A DNA stretch of 46,672 bases from Hymenobacter profundi (GTDB lineage: Bacteria; Bacteroidota; Bacteroidia; Cytophagales; Hymenobacteraceae). The stretch spans positions 1 through 46,672 of the forward strand of contig NZ_JAHWGL010000029.1 in assembly GCF_019334315.1 (NCBI RefSeq), read 5' to 3'. How positions within the stretch are numbered: the stretch's first letter is position 1; each line of letters starts with the position of its first letter. A program made the translations under genes and the position numbers. The notes under the pieces are model-generated. The model did not search any database, had not been told where the DNA came from, and saw only the letters and a list, made by a program, of their open reading frames with translations. Below, one piece after another: positions 25,672-32,920 of the stretch.

Positions 25672-25760
25672 AAATTAAAAGCTGCCTACTAACCATTTGA
25701 AAGAAGGAAGATGGAGCGGCAGCAAGCTAATTTTTAACTCTTAATTCTTAATTTTTAATT
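25651..25760. repeat. AT-arm intergenic palindrome (copy 2), between tsaE and ald
   Basis: The left arm (25651-25680, GAATTAAAAATTAAGAAGTG...) encodes the last residues and stop of tsaE. The right arm (about 25729-25760, ending CTTAATTTTTAATT) finishes 8 nt before the ald ATG. A core of about 48 nt with a GC-rich centre lies between. The plan matches copy 1 at 6806-6909. Confidence 0.7.
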
Positions 25761-25768
25761 GAAAACAA

Positions 25769-26995
25769 ATGCCCGAAGCCGTTCCCCCCGGATTTGAGTC
25801 GCTGGCCGCGAGCCGCGCCTATTTCACGCAGGAGTCGATGCTGGCCATCGAAACCCGCCGCCGCAAGCTGTTTATTGGTTTGCCCCGGGAGTCGTCATTG
25901 CAGGAAAACCGCATTTGCCTCACGCCCGAGGCGGTGAAGCACCTGGTAGAGGGCGGCCACGAGGTAGTGATTGAGAGCGGCGCTGGCGAGCCCAGCAAGT
26001 ACTCCGACCACGACTACTCTGAGGCGGGTGGCACCATTGCCTACTCGCCTAAAGAAGTCTACGAAGCGGATATCGTGCTGAAAGTGGCGCCGCCTACCTT
26101 GGAGGAGGTGGAACTACTGCGCAATGGTCAAACGCTGATTTCAGCCCTGCAATTCGGTTCATTGTCAGCCGAATACATCACGGCGCTGCTGCGCAAGAAA
26201 ATCAATGCCATCAGCTTCGAGCTGATTAAAGATCCCTCTGGGGCACGGCCGGTGGTGCGGGCCATGTCCGAAATAGCGGGCTCTACCGTGATGCTGGTAG
26301 CTGCCGAGTACTTGGCGCGCTCCAACGAGGGCAAGGGCGTGATTCTGGGCGGTATCACGGGCGTGCCACCGTCGCAGGTAGTGATTTTGGGAGCTGGCAC
26401 GGTGGCCGAGTACGCTGCCCGCGCCGCTACAGGCTTGGGGGCCGAGGTGAAAGTGTTTGACAATCACCTGTATAAGTTGCGCCGCCTCAAAGAAAACCTA
26501 GGTACCCAGCTCTACACCAGCACCCTCGACACGTTTGCCCTCAGCCAGCAAATCCGCCGGGCCGACGTAGTGATTGGTGCCCTCAATGCCGAGGATGGCC
26601 GCGTGCCGTTTATGGTGCCCGAGAGCATGATTGCCACTATGGCGCCCGGCTCGGTGGTTATTGACGTGAGCATCGACCAAGGCGGTTGCTTTGAAACCTC
26701 GGAGGTGACCACGCATAACAAGCCGGTGTTCCGCAAGTACGATGTGATTCACTACTGCGTGCCCAACATCGCTTCGCGGGTGCCGCGCACCGCTACCAAC
26801 GCACTGAGCAACATCTTCACGCCCATCATGCAGGAAATCAGCCAGAATGGTGGCATTAATGAGGTGCTGTTCAGCAACGAGCATTTCCGCTCAGGTGTGT
26901 ATATCTACCGGGGCTCCCTCACCAATGCCACTATTGCCAAGCGCTTCAATATGCGCTACAAGGAGCTGGGACTGCTGATTGCCGTGCGCAACTAA
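25769..26995 (+). CDS. ald: alanine dehydrogenase homologue, catalytic histidine replaced
   Basis: 408 residues of the alanine dehydrogenase/transhydrogenase family, which oxidises L-alanine to pyruvate with NAD. Present are the start RESSLQENRICLTPEAV, the substrate-binding Lys105 (DIVLKVAPP), the NAD loop GAGTVAEYAA with acidic D231, and the late VDVSIDQGGCFETS with the proton-relay Asp. The catalytic His of the mycobacterial enzyme (motif LHLA) is Q128 here, in SALQFG. The late motifs are closer to Ald than to the transhydrogenase alpha chain. The role is therefore uncertain although the family is certain. It follows tsaE. Confidence 0.85.
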   Translation: MPEAVPPGFESLAASRAYFTQESMLAIETRRRKLFIGLPRESSLQENRICLTPEAVKHLVEGGHEVVIESGAGEPSKYSDHDYSEAGGTIAYSPKEVYEADIVLKVAPPTLEEVELLRNGQTLISALQFGSLSAEYITALLRKKINAISFELIKDPSGARPVVRAMSEIAGSTVMLVAAEYLARSNEGKGVILGGITGVPPSQVVILGAGTVAEYAARAATGLGAEVKVFDNHLYKLRRLKENLGTQLYTSTLDTFALSQQIRRADVVIGALNAEDGRVPFMVPESMIATMAPGSVVIDVSIDQGGCFETSEVTTHNKPVFRKYDVIHYCVPNIASRVPRTATNALSNIFTPIMQEISQNGGINEVLFSNEHFRSGVYIYRGSLTNATIAKRFNMRYKELGLLIAVRN

Positions 26996-27033
26996 CGAAT
27001 TATTAAGGGTAGAAGGGTAGAGCAGTGAGGTGC

Positions 27034-27297
27034 TTACGCGAGTCCCAGCGCTTTCAGCACCCGCTCCTGATCGGACAGGTCGCCTACAAGACGGCGCACC
27101 AGACCGGGGCTTTTTTTGAGGAGCATGGGCACGCCAATCAGACCTTCCTCCTGTGCCCGCTCAGGGTGCTGCTGAATATCAACGACGGTGAGGGTGTAGC
27201 GGCCGGCCAAATGGTGTTCCGTCAGCCGTTGAATATTGGCTAGCGCCTGCCTGGATTTGGGAGAGTCGCCTGCTATAAATAAGTATAGCTCATACAT
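27034..27297 (-). CDS. kaiB: KaiB-family thioredoxin-like protein
   Basis: An 87-residue protein with the full KaiB signature. It begins YELYLFIAGDSPKSRQAL, continues with LTVVDIQQHPERAQEEG, then VPMLLKKSPGLVRRLVGDLS and the tail DQERVLKALG. In cyanobacteria KaiB switches fold to bind KaiC and recruits clock outputs. Many non-cyanobacteria carry KaiB with no clock. I use the ATG at 27295-27297. An ATG four codons upstream is possible. It is the last gene of the BLUF-kinase-KaiB group, 44 nt after the kinase stop. No KaiC or KaiA is in the window. Confidence 0.9.
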   Translation of the reverse strand: MYELYLFIAGDSPKSRQALANIQRLTEHHLAGRYTLTVVDIQQHPERAQEEGLIGVPMLLKKSPGLVRRLVGDLSDQERVLKALGLA

Positions 27298-27341
27298 AAG
27301 CGGCGGCACGGTAGCAGGTAGGAGTAAGCAGGCAAAGGAAA

Positions 27342-29210
27342 TTACGCTTCAAACCAGTACAGCGTGAAGGTGGTGCTCTCGCCCATAGTGCTGGCTACCT
27401 CTAGGCGGCCGCCGCGGGAGGTAAGAATGCGCTGCACCAAGTACAAGCCCACGCCCGAGCCGCCTATCTGGGGGTGCTGGCGGGTGAAGGGTTGAAATGC
27501 GGCAGTCGAGGTTTTGGGGATATTCATCCCCAAGCCATTATCCTGCACCATGAGCACCGGTTTATTGTTTTTGGACAAGTAGCTGCGCAACGTAATAACC
27601 GGCAAGCGCTCGGGGTGCGCAAACTTGAGGGCGTTGCTGAGTAGATTATGCAGCACTGAGCGCAAGTTGGCCCGGCCGTAGAGCAGGGTAGGGGCCTCAG
27701 TTACTTCCACATGAACCGTGGCATCAGAAGCCTGAATCTGGGCACGCAGGCCCAACAGCACTTCATCGGTGATGTGGCGCAAGTCTAGCTTTTCCACTGG
27801 CGCCGAGAGGCCCCGCTGGTCTTGTACAGTGGCTGCCAGCTCCTGCAAGGTGCTGTCGAGTTGGTGCAGCGAGTCGTCTACCATCGAGAGGAGCTGTTCC
27901 TCCTCGGGGTCGTCGAAGCTAGCACTGCGGCGCAGCTCTTCAAACAAGCCGCGCAGGTTGAACAGCGGCTGCTTCAGGTCGTGGGAGGCTGTGTAGACGA
28001 AGGTATCCAAGTCGCGGTTGGTGCGGGCCAGCTCGTCGTACTGCACCTGTAGCACCTCGCGCAGACGGTGCTGGTCGTCTACGTCGGTGCAGGCGCCAAA
28101 CCAGCGCGGGCCCCGCTCGTCGGCCAGCTGCCGTGCCCGGATGATGTGCCAGCGGTATTGCCCGTCGTGGCGGCGCATCCGGAACAAGCCCTCAAACGGC
28201 TCGCCCGTGGCCACGCTTTTCACCCAATGGCGGGCTGCTTCAGCCTGCTTGCGCGGTTCCAGCAGGTTCACCCAGCCAGTAGGGCCCAACTCTTCTTTGG
28301 TGAGACCTGAATACTCGCCGGTGTAGTGATTGTAATAGTCAATGAAGCCCTCGGCCGTGGCCGTCCAGATCAGCTCTGGAATGCTGTCGGCCAGAAAGCG
28401 TAGCTCGGCCTCGCCCCGGCGCAAGGCGTCGGATAACTCGCGCTGGTCGTGCACCTCGGTGAGGGCACCGTGCCAGAACACGGGCTGGTCGGGGGCGTGC
28501 AGTTCGGGTAGGGCGCGGCTTAGCATCCAACGGTACTGGCCATCGTGGCGGCGCAGGCGGTACTCGTAGCTCCAGCCCTTGCCAGCTTTGCGGGCAGCAT
28601 CGCCCTGATAGAGCACCCGCAGCCGGTCATCGGGGTGGATGAGGAGGGGCCAGATGGCATTCAGGTCGGCCGTAGGAGGCTGGCCGGTGAAGTAGTACCA
28701 CTGCGGACTAACGTACTCATATAAACCCTCGGCATCCAGCGAAAACGTGATTTGCGGCACGGTTTCAGTCAGCACCCGCAGGCGGGCATCGAGGCGGCGG
28801 GTTTCCATCGACAGCGTGTGGGCTCGCTGCCGGGCTTCCTCCTGCTGGGTCACATCTACGGCAAACAATACCAGGCCGGTAATGTCCTGGTTTTCCTCGT
28901 CGCGCACGGGTTCTAGCACCAGATCGTAGCAGCGGGATACGGACTCCTTCCCCTCTTGGGTAGGTAGGGGCAGCGAACAGGCTTTGGCTATGTAAGGAGT
29001 ACCTGTGCGATACACTTGGTGTAGCACATCCACTAAATCGGAGGGGAGTACGCCCGGATGATCGGCCACGCACTGGCCTTCTGCCACATCAGTGCCCAGC
29101 AACTCCTGCATCGCTTTGTTTAAATACCCGTACCGTAGGTCGAGACCCTGTAAGGTAGCAACGCCGGCAGGCAAATGGTGCAGAAGGGCGTGAAGGTGCT
29201 GTTCACGCAT
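27342..29210 (-). CDS. cytoplasmic sensor histidine kinase with three PAS domains
   Basis: 622 residues without membrane helices. Three PAS-like domains lie at about 10-130 (YLNKAMQELLG), 140-265 (FSLDAEGLYEYVSPQWY) and 270-395 (IWTATAEGFIDYYNHYTG). The phospho-acceptor His410 sits in ASHDLKQPL. The ATPase domain (about 510-622) has NLLSNALKFA, DNGLGM and GSGVGLYLV. No cognate response regulator is adjacent. It sits between the BLUF gene (73 nt upstream) and kaiB (44 nt downstream), so its likely input is BLUF or KaiB. The Kai analogue is SasA, where a KaiB-like domain is fused to a kinase. Confidence 0.93.
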   Translation of the reverse strand: MREQHLHALLHHLPAGVATLQGLDLRYGYLNKAMQELLGTDVAEGQCVADHPGVLPSDLVDVLHQVYRTGTPYIAKACSLPLPTQEGKESVSRCYDLVLEPVRDEENQDITGLVLFAVDVTQQEEARQRAHTLSMETRRLDARLRVLTETVPQITFSLDAEGLYEYVSPQWYYFTGQPPTADLNAIWPLLIHPDDRLRVLYQGDAARKAGKGWSYEYRLRRHDGQYRWMLSRALPELHAPDQPVFWHGALTEVHDQRELSDALRRGEAELRFLADSIPELIWTATAEGFIDYYNHYTGEYSGLTKEELGPTGWVNLLEPRKQAEAARHWVKSVATGEPFEGLFRMRRHDGQYRWHIIRARQLADERGPRWFGACTDVDDQHRLREVLQVQYDELARTNRDLDTFVYTASHDLKQPLFNLRGLFEELRRSASFDDPEEEQLLSMVDDSLHQLDSTLQELAATVQDQRGLSAPVEKLDLRHITDEVLLGLRAQIQASDATVHVEVTEAPTLLYGRANLRSVLHNLLSNALKFAHPERLPVITLRSYLSKNNKPVLMVQDNGLGMNIPKTSTAAFQPFTRQHPQIGGSGVGLYLVQRILTSRGGRLEVASTMGESTTFTLYWFEA

Positions 29211-29283
29211 AAAAGGATAGAGTAGGGTGGCAGAAAGAAGAGAAGGTACGTTGAATAAGCAGAAGAAGGCCTTAAAGGTTCAG

Positions 29284-29751
29284 CTAGACGGAGGTGGGGC
29301 CAGGCAATGCCGGGAAGGCCTGCTCTGTAGGCGTGCCAAAAACAGCCAAGCGAACTAGCTCAATCAGCATGGCGTCGGCAATGGTAAGCGTACTGGGTGG
29401 GGCGGGCACCCGGTCGGGCATCAGAAACCCTTGTAGCTGCGAGAACCCAACGCTTTCCAGCGGATGAAAGGCCATGTGCCAGTCTGGGAAACTCCGGACA
29501 TCAATAGGCTTGTCTATAAGCTTCTGCACGTGCGAATGACGACCGTCGCGCTTGATGCGCTTAAAAAGGGCCTCCGTTATTTCTGGCTCGCCCTCAAAGA
29601 GTTGGGCAATATTGCCGTGACTGTAAAAAAGAATGCCCGTGATGTGGTTTTTGCTGTTATCACGGCGGCATTGCTCCAGGAGTTCGTGCAAATCCTGGTC
29701 AGTGAGCGGGCGCACGGCCCGGCTGATATACACGATGTGGTTCAGATTCAT
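29284..29751 (-). CDS. BLUF-domain blue-light photoreceptor
   Basis: A 155-residue protein, FAD-binding BLUF in residues 1-100 with about 55 more at the C-terminus. The photocycle residues are all present: Tyr8 (HIVYISRA), Asn32 (DNSKNHITG), Gln50 (NIAQLFEGE), Trp91 and Met93 (FPDWHMAF). Spacings Tyr to Asn 24, Tyr to Gln 42, Gln to Trp 41 and Trp to Met 2 match AppA exactly. There is no attached output domain such as EAL or GGDEF. The effect must pass to a partner, and the kinase and KaiB genes follow in the same direction. This is a short stand-alone BLUF, as in the Slr1694/PixD class. Confidence 0.95.
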   Translation of the reverse strand: MNLNHIVYISRAVRPLTDQDLHELLEQCRRDNSKNHITGILFYSHGNIAQLFEGEPEITEALFKRIKRDGRHSHVQKLIDKPIDVRSFPDWHMAFHPLESVGFSQLQGFLMPDRVPAPPSTLTIADAMLIELVRLAVFGTPTEQAFPALPGPTSV

Positions 29752-29823
29752 GTGCCTACAACGGTTGAGCTTGGCGCTGAGTTTCGAGGATACGGTCAGG
29801 AAATCTAGCCGCCAAGTAAGGAT

Positions 29824-29832
29824 GCAAAGTAA
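29824..29832 (-). promoter_or_regulatory. possible -7 box for the BLUF-kinase-KaiB group
   Basis: Minus strand TTACTTTGC differs from TAnnTTTG at one base. It lies 72 nt ahead of the BLUF ATG, in the 250-nt gap after the HMA-like gene. No convincing -33 TTG exists at the right distance, so this is a weak call. It would make BLUF the first gene of the transcript. Confidence 0.3.
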
Positions 29833-30001
29833 GGCGCTTTCTGCTTTTAAAAAGATCGAACCTGTTGCGCTTCACTACTATTCTCTCGTGGGAGGACTAG
29901 TGAATGTGACTTTGCAAGCTCTTGAAATTGGCTTTCTGAACTATGTAATTGAGCCACGCAGTCCGCACAAGGGCCTGTCAGGTATACTGAAATACAGTGC
30001 T

Positions 30002-30268
30002 TTATCCTACCTGCCGGGATATATCCAGCAGCTCGAAGCCTTCTTCGCGGAGGGCCAAGCGGATATCGTCTGTGCCTGGTGTTTCGGCGTGGATGGTGGC
30101 TACCTCTGCCCGACCCGGCGTGCCCGCTTCAATCTGATCGACGATGAGGGTGAGGGCAGTTAGCGCCATGCGGGCGCGGCCCACGGCTTGCTCATCATTC
30201 AGATTATCAATGGTAAGAGAATAGCGGATTAGTTGCGACAGGTCGGAAGTGGAGTCAGAGGAAGTCAT
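30002..30268 (-). CDS. small HMA-fold-like protein lacking metal cysteines
   Basis: An 88-residue protein with the alternating pattern of a ferredoxin-like/heavy-metal-associated fold. It reads YSLTIDNLNDEQAVGRA, then ALTALTLIVDQIEA, then VATIHAETPG and DDIRLALREEGFELLDI. The CxxC metal motif of copper chaperones is absent (no Cys in the protein). It is upstream of the BLUF group on the same strand, 250 nt away, so co-transcription is unproven. I infer the fold from the pattern only, with no named family. A small regulatory or adaptor role is possible. Confidence 0.6.
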   Translation of the reverse strand: MTSSDSTSDLSQLIRYSLTIDNLNDEQAVGRARMALTALTLIVDQIEAGTPGRAEVATIHAETPGTDDIRLALREEGFELLDISRQVG

Positions 30269-30530
30269 AGGAGAGAGGGTTTTTGATGAGAAGTACCTCC
30301 TTGTACGCTAGCCGCGCCTGAAAGGGTAGTCTTATTATCAAAGACACCTACTATATGCCTACGCTATAATACCTCGGGGTCCACTCGTAAGCTGATGGGA
30401 GGTTGAACAAGCCGCTCTGTACCATATAGTTTCCTCATGAACAGGTTCTATAGCTTGGTCTGACGTTCAATACTTGCTAAAATACTATATATTTACTAAA
30501 TAGCTATAGCTTACCCTTTCAGCCCTTTCT

Positions 30531-30953
30531 ATGTCAGCACCTGTTTGCCCCAAATGCAACTCTTCCGAAGCCACGAAAAGTGGTGTAATCGATGGCCGTC
30601 AGCGGTTTAAGTGCAAGCAGTGCGGCTACCACTATACAGTGGCCAAGGTAGGCAAGGAGATAAACTCCTACTACGTCATCAAAGCCTTGCAACTCTATAT
30701 AGAAGGCGTGAGCTACCGCGAGATTGAGCGCCTGCTGGGCGTGAGCCACGTGAGCGTGATGAACTGGGTGAAGAAATACGGCGTGAAAGCCCCCCGCCAA
30801 ACCGACTATCACCCGACCTATAAAATTCTCAATCAAAAGGAATTGGCCGAGTTTTTTCAGAACCCGGCTAATGTGCAGGGCGCGGGCCTGGTGGTTACGG
30901 AGCTGGGTGATAAGTACATGATGATTCGGTGGGAGCGGTTTAAACAGGGGTAG
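30531..30953 (+). CDS. InsA-like zinc-ribbon plus helix-turn-helix protein (IS1-type, no transposase domain)
   Basis: 140 residues. A zinc ribbon at 5-34 has CPKC and CKQC (VCPKCNSSEATKSG ... FKCKQCGYHY). A helix-turn-helix follows (about 45-95, EGVSYREIERLLGVSHVSVMNWVKKYG). The C-terminal part (about 95-140) is not a transposase catalytic domain and ends in a stop. No inverted terminal repeats or DDE gene are visible. The first two modules match IS1-type InsA proteins. This is either a decayed insertion sequence or a domesticated DNA-binding protein. Being just upstream of the porin on the same strand, it could regulate that block. Confidence 0.8.
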   Translation: MSAPVCPKCNSSEATKSGVIDGRQRFKCKQCGYHYTVAKVGKEINSYYVIKALQLYIEGVSYREIERLLGVSHVSVMNWVKKYGVKAPRQTDYHPTYKILNQKELAEFFQNPANVQGAGLVVTELGDKYMMIRWERFKQG

Positions 30954-31094
30954 AGCTATAGCGTTAGCAGAACGACAGCAACGCGGCGGATTCGATAGGA
31001 GGGTTTTGCTATTTAGTTGTGTCAGATCGATTTGCTGATGCAAGCCGGAGCATTCTGCTTGCTGCGCTACCCTCACTCACCCCATCCCACCTCT

Positions 31095-32606
31095 ATGCGC
31101 CCCTCTCGCTACGCATTACTTACCGGTGCTTTGCTGACTGCTGCCGCGGCCTCAGCTCAAGTGCAACCTCCTCCTGCTGGTGGTCAGGCCCCACCGCCCG
31201 CCGCGCCTACCCCACCCCCCGCGCCTGCTGCGCCCGCCAAATCGGTGCCTTACGGCGCTGGTCTGAAGGTGAACCTCTCGCCCGATGGCTCCAAGTACAT
31301 CCGCTTCCTGACTTGGCACCAGGTCTACACGCGCTACACCAAAAACAACGAAGGTACCATCCGTGCCCTGGGCAAACCGCAGAAAGGTCAGGTTGATTTC
31401 GGTCTGCGCCGCTCCCGCCTCGTCATTCTGGCCCAGCTTAACCCGCGCTTCGTGATTTACACGCACATGGGTATCAACAACCAGAATGCCGTGGGAGGGG
31501 GGCTAACTCCAACAACCGACGGAAAAAAGCCTCAGTTCTTCATTCACGAGGCTGTGACCGAGTACAAGGTGAATAAGTACCTGAGCCTAGGGGGTGGCCT
31601 ACATTACCTCAACGGCATCTCGCGGATTACCAGCGCCAGCACAACTAGCATTCTGCCGATGGATCTGCCACTGACCAACTTCCCTACCATCGAGCAAACC
31701 GACCAGTTTGCCCGATGGCTAGGAGTATACGCCAAGGGCCGCGTTGGCAAGCTCGACTACCGCTTCTCGGTCAGTGACCCATTCCTGACCAACCAAACCA
31801 GTAACCCGCTGAACCTGGGTACCACTGTGAACAACGTGAATACCGGCACCGGCATTGCTACCTACAGCCCGCAGAACACCAAGCACGTGTACCAGGGCTA
31901 TGTGAGTTACAATTTCCTGGAGCCGGAGGCCAACCTGCTGCCTTACTTCACGGGTACCTACCTAGGCACCAAGCGTGTGTTCAGCGTGGGTGCCGGCTTC
32001 CTCTATAATAAAGATGCCATGTATTCGCGGCCCACTTCCAGCGTGGTGACCGTAACTCCGGCCGTCTTAGCCAATCCGTTTGGGCTGGTGGGTACTGATA
32101 AGCACAGCCTGAAGATGTTCGGGGTTGATGCTTTCTATGATGTGCCCCTGGATACAGCCTCGCGTACGGCCCTAACCCTGTATGGTGTGTACTACAACTA
32201 CAACATGGGCCCCAACCACGTCCGCTTCATTGGGCCTGAAAACCCCGGGTATGGTGCGGCGCCCACCCGCGGCAACGCGGTGCCACAGTCGGGTACGGGC
32301 AATTCCTTCTACGGGCAGGTAGGCTACCTGCTGCCGCAAAAGCTGCTGGGACCCAAGGCTAGCCTGCAACCCTATGTGGCCTACCTGCACAGCGACTACG
32401 AAGGGCTACACTATGCCAATGGCGACACCAAAGCCGTGAATGTGTACGATGCCGGCGTGAACGTGCTGCTGGATGGCCACAACGCGAAAGTAACGCTCAA
32501 CTACCGCGCCCGCCCTGACTTTGAAGGCTACGTTCCCACCACGGGCAACTTCAACCGTCTCGACTACAAGCCAGAAATTACGCTGCAAACCCAGATTTTC
32601 TTGTAA
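31095..32606 (+). CDS. outer membrane porin
   Basis: A 503-residue outer-membrane beta-barrel. The signal peptide MRPSRYALLTGALLTAAAASAQ is followed by a Pro/Ala-rich stretch (about 25-55), then alternating aromatic strands such as SKYIRFLTWHQVYTRYTK. Its C-terminus ends with LDYKPEITLQTQIFL, a barrel-like closing strand with a terminal hydrophobic residue. I start at the ATG at 31095; the upstream open frame is leader-like. The family looks like phosphate-selective-porin-like or general porins. In context it may admit small organic acids, since the next genes encode an MHS transporter and acetyl-CoA synthetase. Confidence 0.75.
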   Translation: MRPSRYALLTGALLTAAAASAQVQPPPAGGQAPPPAAPTPPPAPAAPAKSVPYGAGLKVNLSPDGSKYIRFLTWHQVYTRYTKNNEGTIRALGKPQKGQVDFGLRRSRLVILAQLNPRFVIYTHMGINNQNAVGGGLTPTTDGKKPQFFIHEAVTEYKVNKYLSLGGGLHYLNGISRITSASTTSILPMDLPLTNFPTIEQTDQFARWLGVYAKGRVGKLDYRFSVSDPFLTNQTSNPLNLGTTVNNVNTGTGIATYSPQNTKHVYQGYVSYNFLEPEANLLPYFTGTYLGTKRVFSVGAGFLYNKDAMYSRPTSSVVTVTPAVLANPFGLVGTDKHSLKMFGVDAFYDVPLDTASRTALTLYGVYYNYNMGPNHVRFIGPENPGYGAAPTRGNAVPQSGTGNSFYGQVGYLLPQKLLGPKASLQPYVAYLHSDYEGLHYANGDTKAVNVYDAGVNVLLDGHNAKVTLNYRARPDFEGYVPTTGNFNRLDYKPEITLQTQIFL

Positions 32607-32607
32607 G

Positions 32608-32629
32608 AGCAGGCTGTTTCCTGCCTGCT
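32608..32629 (+). terminator. weak hairpin after the porin gene
   Basis: Stem AGCAGGC/GCCTGCT (32608-32614 and 32623-32629), 8-nt loop. Only two T follow, so it may be an inefficient terminator. Confidence 0.35.
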
Positions 32630-32641
32630 TAATCTGCCATA

Positions 32642-32733
32642 TCGACCAGCCGGAGAAGTTTCGCTTGTAAATAATTCTCGCTGACTAGGAGTACTATCCG
32701 ATGTCAGCGCGTGAGATTTCTCCCGCTGGTCGA
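32642..32733. repeat. TCGACCAGC...GCTGGTCGA inverted repeat
   Basis: Arms 32642-32657 and 32718-32733 match at 15 of 16 positions. The 60-nt interior has a second inner palindrome (CTCGCTGAC with GTCAGCGCGTGAG). It is unlike the other repeat families here and lies in an intergenic gap. Confidence 0.6.
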
Positions 32734-32920
32734 AAGAATGGTCTTGTGTAATCCGCTTTCCCCTCTGCGCTTACCGGCCGCGTAATCGGCCACCCGCTTA
32801 CCGCTTATTCAAGCTGACGATCAACTATTTATAGTTGAAATGCGGCTTGAAACAGGAGCGCTACGGCCTGACCGCCGGGCCTCCGCCGCTTTAATTTTCC
32901 ACTAAAATTCCCCGTTTTCA

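Larger units (their letters stand above)
32607..32920. other. intergenic region between porin and MHS transporter
   Basis: 314 nt without a gene. It holds a 7-bp hairpin just after the porin stop (32608-32629) and a palindromic element (32642-32733). The rest, up to the ATG at 32921, carries the start signals of the transporter gene. No clear promoter box is seen. Confidence 0.5.

Noticed and set aside
27034..27297. Circadian clock (KaiABC)
   Set aside because: No kaiA or kaiC is present in the window, so a clock cannot be claimed from KaiB alone.
30531..30953. Active IS1-type insertion sequence
   Set aside because: There is no catalytic gene, no terminal inverted repeats and no target duplication around the InsA-like gene.
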